From the NCBI GenBank assembly GCA_963824475.1, contig CAWGPR010000009.1, positions 434,001 to 498,000 of the forward strand: 64,000 nt of DNA. The letters are read 5' to 3'. The notes beneath the pieces are model-generated. The model was given only the letters and a program-made list of their open reading frames with translations, did no database searches and was not told the DNA's origin. Of the stretch, positions 1-8,754 are shown one piece after another. A program made the position numbers and the translations under genes. Numbering within the stretch: position 1 is the stretch's first letter; each line of letters opens with the position of its first letter. This DNA is from Roseiarcus sp963824475. GTDB lineage: Bacteria; Pseudomonadota; Alphaproteobacteria; Rhizobiales; Beijerinckiaceae.

Positions 1-1874
1 CGGGCATCGCGGAGCGGCTCGGAGGCGTCATTGGCGACACCGCCGATCCGATGATCGCCGGCCTTCTCGAGGGCGCCGCGTTCCTGGCCGCCCGGGTCCA
101 GCTCAAGCTCAAGCATGAGTTCGCCGACTTCACCACGAACCTGATCAACCAGCTCGCGCCGCACTATCTCGCGCCCACGCCGTCCTTTGTGCTCGTTCGG
201 GCAAAGCCCAAATTCGGCGACCCGGCGCTCCGCGACGGGAGGACCATCGAGCAAGGCGCGGTGTTCGAGGCCACATACCGCGAGGCGCATCGCAACGTCG
301 CCTGCCGGTTCACGCTTGCGGAGCCGATCACGCTGTGGCCCTTCGATATCGTCAAGGCCGAGTATCTGACCAGTTCCGGGGCGTTCCAGGCTCTCGTCCC
401 GAACGCTGGCGTCGGCTGCGCCGCGAGCCTTCGGCTTCAGCTTACCGTGCGAAGCGCAATGAGGGCGGAAGACGAGTCCGCGGACAAGGAGGCGCAGATC
501 CGTCCAGAGCTGCGATTTTCGTCCTACCGGGTGAAATCGCTGCGCTTCCATCTGCTCGGCCAGGAGACCGACGCGGTCGCGCTGTACGAGCAGCTGTTCG
601 CGCATTGCATAGGCGTCTATTTTCGTATGCTCGACGCTTTCGGCGATCCGGTCGTCACGCCGGGGCGGGCCGAGATGATCCGCCAGATTGGCTTCGGCGA
701 AGGCGAGGCCCTTATCCCCAACGACAACCAGCTGTTCCGCGGGTTCGACTTCCTGCGCGATTATTTCGCGTTTCCCCGGCGCTTCCTCGGCTTCGACCTG
801 GTCGACCTCGATGCGATCGCCTCGCGCCTCGACGCCAAGTCGATCGACATCGTCTTCGCCTTCGACGACGTGAACCCGCAATTGGCCGCGGCCGTGCGCA
901 ACGAGATGTTCGCGCTCTACGCGGCGCCCGGCGCCAACCTGTTCGAGAAGCGGCTGGACCGGATCCCCGTCAAGTCCAACCAGTTCGAATTTCCGGTCAT
1001 TCCCGATCGGAGCCGCCTGCTCGATTTCGAGGCGAATCGTGTCCTTCGGGTGTTTGCGCACGTGCCGGGAGCGCCACAGAAGCTTCCGGTCGAGCCGCTC
1101 TATTCCGCTAGGGCGGCTCGCAGCCCCACCGGCCTCACCTATACGATTCGCCGCCTGCCCCGGCGGCGCACCGCGGATGAGAGGAAATACGGTCCCGTTT
1201 CCGATTACGTCGGCACGGACGTCTTTCTGTCGCTGGGCGAACGAGCGGACCCTGACGAGACTCTGCGGGTCGCAGAGCTCAGCGTCGACGCGCTCTGCAC
1301 CAACCGCCATCTCGCAGCGCACCTTCCCGTGGGCGAGAGCGGCGCCGATTTCCGCTTCCTCGACGACGCGGAGCTCGAGCTCAGCTGCGTCGGCGGTCCG
1401 ACCAAAGCGCTCGAGCCAGCGCTCACCTCAGTCGAGGGAAGAGGACTGGACGCGACGACGGGCGAGGTCGCCTGGCGCCTCATCAGCATGTTGAGCCTCA
1501 ATCACTTGGGGCTCGTTGACCGCGCCGACGACGGCGCCAAGGCGCTTCGCGAGACGCTGGTCCTGTTCGCCGATCTTTCCGACGCCGCGGCCGACGCCAA
1601 GATTCGCGGCGTGCGCAGCCTGAAAACGCGCCCGATCGTGCGGCGGCTGCGTCAGGCGTCGGGCGCGGCCGCCGCCCGCGGGCTTGAGATAACGGTCGTC
1701 CTGGAAGGCAAGGCGTTCGAAGGTTCGGGCGCTTTCCTGCTCGGCGCGGTCCTCGACCGCTTCTTCGCCGAATATGTCGCGATCAACCACTTCACCCAGA
1801 CGATCGTGCGCACCGTCGAGCGGGGGGAGACGATCCGCTGGCCGCCCCGAATCGGCCTCAGAGGCGTCCTGTGA
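1..1874 (+). CDS. tssF: T6SS baseplate protein TssF, 5' end missing
   Basis: TssF (ImpG/VasA) is a cytoplasmic baseplate subunit of the type VI secretion machine and forms wedges with TssG, TssE and TssK. The frame is open from base 3 and gives 623 residues. An internal ATG at 51 is not the real start, because the family-typical stretch GLLEGAAFLAARVQLKL follows a conserved upstream region that is also in frame. Some tens of N-terminal residues probably lie left of the window. The HYLAPTPS motif typical of the family sits near residue 60. The stop overlaps the GTG start of tssG, so the two are likely translationally coupled. Confidence 0.95.
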   Translation, partial: GIAERLGGVIGDTADPMIAGLLEGAAFLAARVQLKLKHEFADFTTNLINQLAPHYLAPTPSFVLVRAKPKFGDPALRDGRTIEQGAVFEATYREAHRNVACRFTLAEPITLWPFDIVKAEYLTSSGAFQALVPNAGVGCAASLRLQLTVRSAMRAEDESADKEAQIRPELRFSSYRVKSLRFHLLGQETDAVALYEQLFAHCIGVYFRMLDAFGDPVVTPGRAEMIRQIGFGEGEALIPNDNQLFRGFDFLRDYFAFPRRFLGFDLVDLDAIASRLDAKSIDIVFAFDDVNPQLAAAVRNEMFALYAAPGANLFEKRLDRIPVKSNQFEFPVIPDRSRLLDFEANRVLRVFAHVPGAPQKLPVEPLYSARAARSPTGLTYTIRRLPRRRTADERKYGPVSDYVGTDVFLSLGERADPDETLRVAELSVDALCTNRHLAAHLPVGESGADFRFLDDAELELSCVGGPTKALEPALTSVEGRGLDATTGEVAWRLISMLSLNHLGLVDRADDGAKALRETLVLFADLSDAAADAKIRGVRSLKTRPIVRRLRQASGAAAARGLEITVVLEGKAFEGSGAFLLGAVLDRFFAEYVAINHFTQTIVRTVERGETIRWPPRIGLRGVL

Positions 1875-2875
1875 GCTTCCGCTCAGAGCTTGCGGCCGAG
1901 CCGTGGCGCTTCGATCTCTTGGGCGTGCTGCGGCGCCTCGAACGGGAGAACCCCGGCAAGCCGCGCATTGGCGAGGCGCGCCGCCTTGAGGACGAATTCG
2001 TCGAAATCGCGCAGGATCCTTATCTCGAATTCCCCGATTCGAACCTCGAATCTGCGGCGATCGAGCCTAATGGGCGCATGCGTCTCAAGGCTCGCTTTTT
2101 GGGCATGTTCGGCCCCCAGGGCGCTCTGCCTCTCACGACGACCGAGGAGGCGCACGGTTGGCTTCTCGAACGGGACGACGCGTTTCCGCGTTTCGTCGAC
2201 ATCTTCCAGCGCCGCTTCCTGGCGCTCTTCTTTCGGGCGTGGGCGGACGCGCATCCCGTCTCCCAGCACGACCGGCCCAAGGAGGATCGGTTCCGCGCCT
2301 ACATCGGCGCGATGATCGGCATCGGAACGCCCGCTTTTCGCGACGCCAACTCGATCTCCGACTTCGCCAAGCTGCCATATGCCGGGTTGCTTGCCGCGCG
2401 GGTCAAAAGCGCCTCGCGGCTGCGCGCGTTTCTCACGAGCTTTCTTGAGACGCGCGTCGAGATCGAGGAATTCGTCGGCGGCTGGCTCGAGCTTGATCCA
2501 GGCGAACGCACGCGTCTCGGCCAGGCCAACAGCAGCCTCGGCGCCGATTGCGTCACGGGCGCGAGCATGTACACCGTCAGCGACAAGTTTCGCATCCGGG
2601 TGTTTGTGCGCGATATCAAGCATTTCCGGGAGTTTCTGCCTGGCTCGCCTTTCGCTCGGCAGATCGCCGACGCCGTGTATCTTTACCTGGGCCTCGAATA
2701 CGACTGGGACATGGAGCTTGCGATTCCTGCGGGCCAGATCACGCCTGTCAGACTCGGCCGCGACGCTGAGATCGGATGGACAAGCTGGATGTCGCCAAAC
2801 TGGGCGAAGACCGACGAGACGTTCCGCCGGGACGCGCGGTTCCACGTGGTCAGTCGCCTCGAGAGCGCGAAATAG
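1871..2875 (+). CDS. tssG: T6SS baseplate protein TssG
   Basis: The 334-residue product matches TssG (ImpH/VasB), the baseplate wedge partner of TssF. It has the typical opening (FRSELAAEPWRFDLLGVLRRLE) and the mid-protein LGMFGPQGALPLTTTEEA stretch. It starts with GTG inside the tssF stop (GTGA overlap), which is the usual tssF-tssG arrangement. Twelve bases separate it from clpV, with a GGGAGG ribosome-binding site in that gap. The protein is full length and undamaged. TssG acts in the cytoplasm beneath the TssJLM-type membrane complex. Confidence 0.95.
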   Translation: MSFRSELAAEPWRFDLLGVLRRLERENPGKPRIGEARRLEDEFVEIAQDPYLEFPDSNLESAAIEPNGRMRLKARFLGMFGPQGALPLTTTEEAHGWLLERDDAFPRFVDIFQRRFLALFFRAWADAHPVSQHDRPKEDRFRAYIGAMIGIGTPAFRDANSISDFAKLPYAGLLAARVKSASRLRAFLTSFLETRVEIEEFVGGWLELDPGERTRLGQANSSLGADCVTGASMYTVSDKFRIRVFVRDIKHFREFLPGSPFARQIADAVYLYLGLEYDWDMELAIPAGQITPVRLGRDAEIGWTSWMSPNWAKTDETFRRDARFHVVSRLESAK

Positions 2876-2887
2876 GGAGGTTCGCCC

Positions 2888-5581
2888 ATGGGCGCGGACA
2901 TCAGCGTCGAAGCGGTCGCCGGCAAGCTGAACCGCATCGGCTACGAGTCGTTCATCCAGGGCTTGCGGCAGGCCAAGAGCGCCGGGAACCGCAATCTCGA
3001 GCTCGCCCATTGGCTGCTCCATATCCTGCAAAAGGACCGGACGGATCTCGCGCTCACCGCCGATCATTTCAAGCTCAGTCGCGCCAAGCTGCTCGCCGAT
3101 GCGACCGCCGTGGTCAACGGATTCCGTAAGAACGAGACCGAGATGCCCGGCATCTCGAACCAGGTGGCGGACGCCCTCGATCGCGGCTGGCACTATGCGA
3201 CCTTGCTGTTCGGCGAGACGCAGATTCGCACCGGGCATCTCCTGGTTGCGATGCTGAAGTCGTTCGAATTGAGGCGCGCGCTCATCGGCGTCTCTCCGGA
3301 ATTCGCCAAACTTCCCGTCGATGAGGTCGCCGCTGGCCACGGCGGAATCTGGGCGGACTCCGATGAAGGCAACCTGCGTCCGATGGACGGCTCGGGCGTC
3401 GCGGCGGCGGGCGCGGAGGGCTCGACCGCCGCGCTTGGGCCTAAGGGCACGACTGCGCTCGATCGCTTCAGCCAGGATCTCACGGCCAAGGCCAAGGCCG
3501 GGCAGATGGACCCCGTCCTTGGCCGGGACGACGAGGTCCGCCAGATCATCGACGTTCTGATGCGCCGGCGGCAGAACAATCCGATCCTGACTGGCGAAGC
3601 AGGCGTCGGCAAAACCGCCGTCGTCGAAGGGTTCGCCCAGCGCATTGCGTCGGGCGACGTTCCCCCGCCGCTCAAGGGGGTCAAGCTTTACGTTCTCGAC
3701 GTCGGCCTCATGCAGGCGGGCGCGTCGATGAAGGGCGAGTTCGAGCAGCGGCTGCGCTCGGTGATCGACGAGGTGCAATCGTCGCCGACGCCGATCATTC
3801 TCTTCATTGACGAAGCGCATACGCTGATTGGCGCCGGCGGGCAGGCGGGCACGGGCGACGCGGCCAATCTCTTGAAGCCCGCGCTCGCGCGCGGCACGCT
3901 GCGCACCATCGCGGCGACCACATGGGCCGAATACCGGCAGTATATCGAGAAGGACCCCGCGCTCAGCCGACGGTTCCAGCCGATCTTTGTCGGCGAGCCG
4001 GACGTTGCGACCGCAGCCGTCATGCTGCGCGGGCTCGTCGCGCCGATGGAGAAGCACCACAAGGTGCGCGTCACCGACGAGGCGATCGTCGCCGCGGTCA
4101 ACCTGTCCAACCGCTATATCCCGGCGCGGCAATTGCCCGACAAGGCGGTGAGCCTGCTCGATACGGCTTGCGCGCGCGTCGCGATCAGCCAGAACGCCAA
4201 GCCCGCGGCGGTTGAGGATGCGGAAGTCGAGATCGCGTCGCTTGAAGCTGAGAAAGAGTCGCTCTCACGCCAACGCGACCTTGGCGCCGCCAGAGAGGAG
4301 CGCATCGCCGAGATCGACGGGAAGCTCGCTGAGCGGCGCGAAAAACTCGCCGCGCTGAAAGCAGACTGGGAACACGAGCGCGCGCTGGTCGAGGAAGTGC
4401 TCTCGCTGCGCGAGAAGATCGCGAAAGCGTCGGCGGAAGCGCCGCCGCTCGCCGCCGAGCCGGCGCCCGCGCTGAGCGCAAAGCCTCAGGCAGAGCCGCA
4501 GTCGGAGGGCGAGACCCTGCGCGTCAAGGTGGGCGAACTCGGCGAGATCGACCCGGAAAAGCGGATGATCTACGCGCACGTCGACGAGCAGGCGGTCGCC
4601 TCGGTCGTGTCCGACTGGACGGGGATTCCGGTCGGCAAGATGGTCGCCGACGAAGTCGAGACCGTGCTCAACCTCGCCGGCATTCTCAACAAGCGCATTG
4701 TCGGGCAGAGCCACGGTCTGCAGATGATCGCCAAGCGCATCGAGACCAACCGCGCGCGGCTTGACAATCCGAACAAGCCGATCGGCGTCTTCATGCTGTG
4801 CGGCCCCTCGGGCGTCGGCAAGACGGAGACGGCGCTCGCGCTGGCGGAGACGCTCTACGGTGGCGAGCAGAACATCATCACCATCAACATGTCCGAGTTC
4901 CAGGAGGCCCATACTGTCTCGACGCTCAAGGGCGCGCCGCCAGGCTATGTCGGCTATGGCGAGGGCGGGCGCCTCACGGAAGCGGTGCGCCGCCGCCCTT
5001 ACAGCGTCGTTCTGCTCGACGAGATCGAGAAGGCCCATCCCGATGTGCACGAAGTCTTTTTTCAGGTGTTCGACAAGGGGGTGATGGAGGACGGCATGGG
5101 CCGCCGCATCGACTTCAAGAACACGCTGATCCTCCTCACCACCAACGTTGGCACCGAGGTCATCATGCGCGCCGCGGGCAGTGACACGCGGCCCGATTCC
5201 GAGGCGCTCGCTTCCCAATTGCGGCCTGCGCTCCTCGAAGTGTTCCCCCCCGCGCTGCTCGGACGGATCGTCACGATCCCCTATTATCCGCTGTCGGGGG
5301 AGATGCTGGCCGGCATCGTGCACCTGCAACTCGACCGTATCGGCAGGCGGATCGAGGAGAACCATCGGGCGAAGTTCGTCGCCGATCCGAGCGCCATCGA
5401 TCACATCGTGTCACTTTGCCACGATCCGGATTCCGGCGGACGGGTCATCGACAACATCATCACCAACACGATCCTGCCGGCGCTGTCGCGCGAGATCCTC
5501 AAGCGTTCGTTGGCGCGGGAGGAGATACGCCAAGCCAAAGTGTCCTCGGCCGACGGCGCGTTCGTATACGAAGTGAACTGA
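2888..5581 (+). CDS. tssH: T6SS sheath-recycling ATPase TssH/ClpV
   Basis: This 897-residue AAA+ unfoldase disassembles contracted TssB/TssC sheath. Residues 1 to about 160 form a Clp N-domain. The first AAA domain has Walker A GEAGVGKT near residue 236 and Walker B LFIDEAHTL. A charged coiled M-domain lies at about 430-530 and has an Ala/Pro-rich linker. The second AAA domain has Walker A GPSGVGKT near 638 and Walker B LLDEIEKAHPD. The T6SS context separates it from general ClpB. It is the last recognised tss gene of the rightward operon. Confidence 0.95.
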   Translation: MGADISVEAVAGKLNRIGYESFIQGLRQAKSAGNRNLELAHWLLHILQKDRTDLALTADHFKLSRAKLLADATAVVNGFRKNETEMPGISNQVADALDRGWHYATLLFGETQIRTGHLLVAMLKSFELRRALIGVSPEFAKLPVDEVAAGHGGIWADSDEGNLRPMDGSGVAAAGAEGSTAALGPKGTTALDRFSQDLTAKAKAGQMDPVLGRDDEVRQIIDVLMRRRQNNPILTGEAGVGKTAVVEGFAQRIASGDVPPPLKGVKLYVLDVGLMQAGASMKGEFEQRLRSVIDEVQSSPTPIILFIDEAHTLIGAGGQAGTGDAANLLKPALARGTLRTIAATTWAEYRQYIEKDPALSRRFQPIFVGEPDVATAAVMLRGLVAPMEKHHKVRVTDEAIVAAVNLSNRYIPARQLPDKAVSLLDTACARVAISQNAKPAAVEDAEVEIASLEAEKESLSRQRDLGAAREERIAEIDGKLAERREKLAALKADWEHERALVEEVLSLREKIAKASAEAPPLAAEPAPALSAKPQAEPQSEGETLRVKVGELGEIDPEKRMIYAHVDEQAVASVVSDWTGIPVGKMVADEVETVLNLAGILNKRIVGQSHGLQMIAKRIETNRARLDNPNKPIGVFMLCGPSGVGKTETALALAETLYGGEQNIITINMSEFQEAHTVSTLKGAPPGYVGYGEGGRLTEAVRRRPYSVVLLDEIEKAHPDVHEVFFQVFDKGVMEDGMGRRIDFKNTLILLTTNVGTEVIMRAAGSDTRPDSEALASQLRPALLEVFPPALLGRIVTIPYYPLSGEMLAGIVHLQLDRIGRRIEENHRAKFVADPSAIDHIVSLCHDPDSGGRVIDNIITNTILPALSREILKRSLAREEIRQAKVSSADGAFVYEVN

Positions 5582-5593
5582 GCGGAGACGCGG

Positions 5594-5872
5594 ATGGCCA
5601 ATCGATTCGAGCAGGTGGACGAGGTCGTCGGCGACGCGGTGACCATCGTTCTTTCTCAGCGCGCCGATGGACAATGGGCGACGGTCGTCTGCCCCAAGAG
5701 CGCGCATGAATCTCTGACCGTAGATCGGGTGACCGAGCCGATGGCGCCCAAGGACGCGCTTTCTGGCGCCGTTAAGCTTGCGAATCAGCTCAAGATCGCG
5801 ATCGTGGTTCAGGATCCGGATGGCGTCTGGAAACCGGAATGGGGCGAACTTTACCGAGATGAAGGCGAGTGA
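5594..5872 (+). CDS. Small protein of unknown function downstream of clpV
   Basis: A 92-residue acidic protein begins 12 bases after the clpV stop behind GCGGAGACGCGG and is probably the end of the tssF-tssG-tssH transcript. There is no signal peptide, membrane segment or cysteine pair. It is short and mixed alpha/beta in character and ends in a charged tail. I do not recognise the family. Position alone suggests a T6SS accessory role, but a passenger gene is equally possible. Confidence 0.6.
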   Translation: MANRFEQVDEVVGDAVTIVLSQRADGQWATVVCPKSAHESLTVDRVTEPMAPKDALSGAVKLANQLKIAIVVQDPDGVWKPEWGELYRDEGE

Positions 5873-5906
5873 GGGCCGCAAGCATCGCCACGCTATCGGA
5901 CGGAAT

Positions 5907-6001
5907 CGTCATCGCGAGGAGGCCGAAGGCCGACGCGGCGATCCAGGATTCGTAGAACGCCCTACGCCCCCCTGGATTGCTTCGCTTCGCTCGCAATGAC
6001 G
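5907..6001. repeat. REP-like imperfect palindrome
   Basis: The left arm begins CGTCATCGCGAGGAGGCCG and contains GCGATCCAGG. The right arm contains CCTGGATTGCTTCGC and ends CTCGCAATGACG. The two ends are near-complements around a short spacer. This is the intergenic palindrome type that is dispersed in many alphaproteobacterial genomes. It lies between the clpV-side operon and the DUF1036 gene and could fold as an RNA hairpin. Confidence 0.75.
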
Positions 6002-6016
6002 CCCGCGGGGCGAAAA

Positions 6017-6418
6017 ATGCAATTTCCCTTAGCCCTCGCCCTGCTCGCGACCTTCTCCATGCCCGCGCGCGCCGACTTCCGCGTCTGCAACAAGACGCAT
6101 GCGCTCATCAATATCGCGGTCGGGACGGATGCGGGCGAGGTCTTCAAAACGGAGGGCTGGTGGGTCGCGACGCCCGGCTCCTGCGCCACTCCCATTCGCG
6201 GCTCCCTCAAGAGCCGCTATGTCTATCTCTACGCCACGGACATCGACGGAGTGGACCTCTTGGCCGGCACGGCGACCATGTGCATCGACCGCGGCAAGTT
6301 CGTCGCCTATGGCGCGGACAATTGCTGGCGGCGCGGCTTGCAGGCGGTCACCTTCGCCGAGATCGACACGCTCGATTCGTCCGACTGGACGACGTTCCTC
6401 ACCGACCCCCGGAAGTGA
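6017..6418 (+). CDS. DUF1036-type secreted protein
   Basis: The open frame extends back to 5996, inside the palindromic repeat. The ATG at 6017 is preferred because it opens a clear Sec signal peptide (MQFPLALALLATFSMPARA) with cleavage expected after ARA. The mature part, about 115 residues, has the DUF1036 look: FRVCNKT near the start, GWWVATPGSC, and several spaced cysteines that could pair in the periplasm. DUF1036 has no settled function. The gene converges on tssA with three bases between the stops. Confidence 0.8.
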   Translation: MQFPLALALLATFSMPARADFRVCNKTHALINIAVGTDAGEVFKTEGWWVATPGSCATPIRGSLKSRYVYLYATDIDGVDLLAGTATMCIDRGKFVAYGADNCWRRGLQAVTFAEIDTLDSSDWTTFLTDPRK

Positions 6419-6429
6419 GGATCACTTCC
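6411..6429. terminator. Hairpin embracing both convergent stop codons
   Basis: GGAAGTGA (6411-6418) and TCACTTCC (6422-6429) are perfect complements around the loop GGA. The arms contain the DUF1036 TGA and the reverse-strand TGA of tssA. There is no long T tract, so it may act as a bidirectional pause or 3'-end stabiliser rather than a strong intrinsic terminator. Confidence 0.55.
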
Positions 6430-7957
6430 CCTTCTTCAGCGACGCGATCGCCTCGTCCGACAGGACGTCCTGCAGCAGGCTCACGAAGTCGCGCGTCGCG
6501 AGATTTCGCGCCCGATCGAGCAGATAAGGCACGGGGCTCGACGGCTCCGCCCTCTGCATGTGCGCCGCGACCGCGTCGATGAGCGCAAGCGCCGCGGCGC
6601 GGGACGCCGCCGGTTCCGCCGGCGCGGTTTGGATGGCAGGGCTCGGCGCGTTCGACAGACTCTTCACCGGCACCGTGAAGGCGCCGTCCGGGCCGACGAA
6701 GACCCGCGCCGCGTCCGCGTGCGGCGGCGCGAGCAGCTTCATCACCTCGTACAGGTTCTTGCCCAGCGTTTCGCGCGCCTGCCGTATCAGGAGTAGCGCC
6801 GGGCTTGTCGGCTCGGAGGCCGCGAAATAGCCGAATGCGGAAGCAAGCGCCGCGTCAACCTCGGCCCGCGAGGCGAAGGCGGTTGGCGCCGCGGCCGCCG
6901 TGTCCCCAGCAGCATTCTCGGACGGGCCAGGCGCCTCGGGCGGCGGCGCGAGCGACGGGTCGCGTTTCACAAGCGGGGCGCGCAGGAACTCCGTCATCTC
7001 GCCGACAAGTTTGGCGAGCTTCGGCAGCCCGACGGCGTTCTCGAAGCCGACATGCTCGGTCGTGGCCGCATTGATCGCCTGGATCGAAGCGCCGAGGCTT
7101 TTGAGCGTCTCGACGGCGCCGACTAGCCTTCCAATCTCGACGTCGCTCAACACTCGCGCGATCGAGTTCGCCGGCATGAACTTTTCCGGCTCCGTCGTCC
7201 GCTTCTCGCCTTTGAGGTCATAGAGCGTGACGGAGCGCGGCGGGGCCGCGCCCGTCGCCAGCAGCTGGTCGCGATAGGAGAGCACGCCCTCGCGGCTGGC
7301 TTCGAGCAGCGGCGCGTGTTGCAGCGGCAGGAGAACAACCGCGTTGTCCTCGAGCGTCATCAACTGCGCGATTCGCCCTGAATAGTCTTCGCCATCGGCC
7401 CTGGGATTAGCGGTCCCCCAATGTTCTTTGACGAGCCAAGCGATATTTCCGAGCCGCTGCGCGAAGCCCGCGACATCGCGGTTGAGGATCGAGAGCTTGG
7501 CCATGAGCGCGAGCAGGCGAATGTCGAGCGTGCGCTTGAGGAGCTTCTCCGCCGCCTGCAGCGCGGCCGGAAAGTCGATCGAGGCTCGATTGAAGGCGTA
7601 ATAGCTGGCGGGAAGCAGCCCCTCCGTGGCCGCCATGAAATTCATGAACTCCGCGTCGCCTTCGAGATCGAGATCGGGCCCGCCCGGATCATCCTCCGAG
7701 ACGAGCGGCAGCGCGAAGGGATCCGGCGCCGAGGGGGAGGCGGCCGCAGGCTGGGGCGGAGCCTCGGCCGGCGCGGCGAACGCGGGCTCGAGCGAAGGTT
7801 CTGGCGGCAAGGGTTCGGACGGCGCGGCGGCTTCCGGAGGGATCGAAGGTTCGGCCAGCGTCTCGGCTTCTACCGACGCGGGCGCTTCAACTGGCGGGGG
7901 TGATGCGGTCGGCGCGGGAGCAGCCGAGGCGTCGGGGGGAGGGGAAAGCTCATTCAT
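6422..7957 (-). CDS. tssA: T6SS assembly protein TssA
   Basis: This 511-residue protein of the ImpA/TssA family caps and coordinates baseplate and tail-sheath assembly. Residues 1 to about 95 are a low-complexity Ala/Pro/Glu-rich leader, longer than usual. The ImpA N-terminal domain follows (DDPGGPDLDLEGDAEFMNF through KEHWGTANPRADGEDYSGR). The C-terminal half is helical with Ala/Pro linkers and ends in a lysine-rich tail. It is the last gene of the leftward operon, 84 bases after tagF. The reading frame is intact. Confidence 0.9.
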   Translation of the reverse strand: MNELSPPPDASAAPAPTASPPPVEAPASVEAETLAEPSIPPEAAAPSEPLPPEPSLEPAFAAPAEAPPQPAAASPSAPDPFALPLVSEDDPGGPDLDLEGDAEFMNFMAATEGLLPASYYAFNRASIDFPAALQAAEKLLKRTLDIRLLALMAKLSILNRDVAGFAQRLGNIAWLVKEHWGTANPRADGEDYSGRIAQLMTLEDNAVVLLPLQHAPLLEASREGVLSYRDQLLATGAAPPRSVTLYDLKGEKRTTEPEKFMPANSIARVLSDVEIGRLVGAVETLKSLGASIQAINAATTEHVGFENAVGLPKLAKLVGEMTEFLRAPLVKRDPSLAPPPEAPGPSENAAGDTAAAAPTAFASRAEVDAALASAFGYFAASEPTSPALLLIRQARETLGKNLYEVMKLLAPPHADAARVFVGPDGAFTVPVKSLSNAPSPAIQTAPAEPAASRAAALALIDAVAAHMQRAEPSSPVPYLLDRARNLATRDFVSLLQDVLSDEAIASLKKGK

Positions 7958-8041
7958 CGCCGCTTGTCCTTTAAGGGGAGGGCGTCGGCCCGAATCATAC
8001 GCTATCCTTGGGTTGCGACAACAAGCAGCCGAGCGCGCCGG

Positions 8042-8749
8042 TCAGGTCGCGTCGTCCAAGGCGACCGCGTCCCCGTCCGAGAAGGCCCCGGTCAGCATGT
8101 CGACGAAGCGGGTCGCGGGGGGAAGGCCGACCTCGGATAAGGCCAGTGAAGGAAAGCCTTCGCCGCCGATCGTCCACCAGAAGCTTTGGGAGGCAAAGGC
8201 GCGCCGGCGTCCGAAGCGCCGGGCGCGGAGAAAGGCCGCGGAAACCTGTTCCCCGATGTCGCGGACGAGGACGCCGCCGTCGGCCAGTTCTTCCAGACCG
8301 CCGTCCTTGGTTATCCGAGGCTGAAGCGATGGCGAGGGCAACGCCGCGACCCTCTCGGAGATCAGCTCCAAGGTCGCTCCGGGTTCGAGCGCGTCGAGAA
8401 GGACAGCCTCGGCCGCCTCGAACCAGGCGTCGTTCTGTTCGAGCTCCGGCGGGGGGAGCGACGCGTCGCCTTCGCCGACGAAAATGGCGAGCGGAAAGGA
8501 ACGCCCGACGCCGTCGACCGAGGGCATGAACGCGCCGATCATCGCCTCGCCGCAGAAGTCCGCTCCGAGCCAGTAGCGCCAGATCGGCGCGCGGTTGTAG
8601 GTCTCGACCCATGCGGCGTTCAGCATTTGCTTCGACATCGCGACGCCCGCCTGAAGCCACGGCTCCCAAACCTCCAGGAATCGCCGCGAGGCGTTGGCGC
8701 CGATGAAATCGCGCTTGGCGGGCAGCTTTCCGAACAGTCCTGCGGCCAT
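8042..8749 (-). CDS. tagF: T6SS-associated regulator TagF (ImpM)
   Basis: The reading frame is open to 9016, but that extension lies inside tssM. The ATG at 8749 gives 235 residues beginning MAAGLFGKLPAKRDFI, the characteristic TagF opening. The core WLGADFCGEAMIGAFMPSVD and the C-terminal SFWWTIGGEGFPS support the family. TagF represses T6SS assembly post-translationally in characterised systems, often together with Fha and PpkA/PppA. Neither the kinase nor the phosphatase is visible here. It starts five bases after the tssM stop. Confidence 0.9.
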   Translation of the reverse strand: MAAGLFGKLPAKRDFIGANASRRFLEVWEPWLQAGVAMSKQMLNAAWVETYNRAPIWRYWLGADFCGEAMIGAFMPSVDGVGRSFPLAIFVGEGDASLPPPELEQNDAWFEAAEAVLLDALEPGATLELISERVAALPSPSLQPRITKDGGLEELADGGVLVRDIGEQVSAAFLRARRFGRRRAFASQSFWWTIGGEGFPSLALSEVGLPPATRFVDMLTGAFSDGDAVALDDAT

Positions 8750-8754
8750 GAGGA

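Noticed and set aside
1883..4132. 749-codon minus-strand frame
   Set aside because: It lies opposite tssG and clpV, both with intact family motifs; no recognisable domain.
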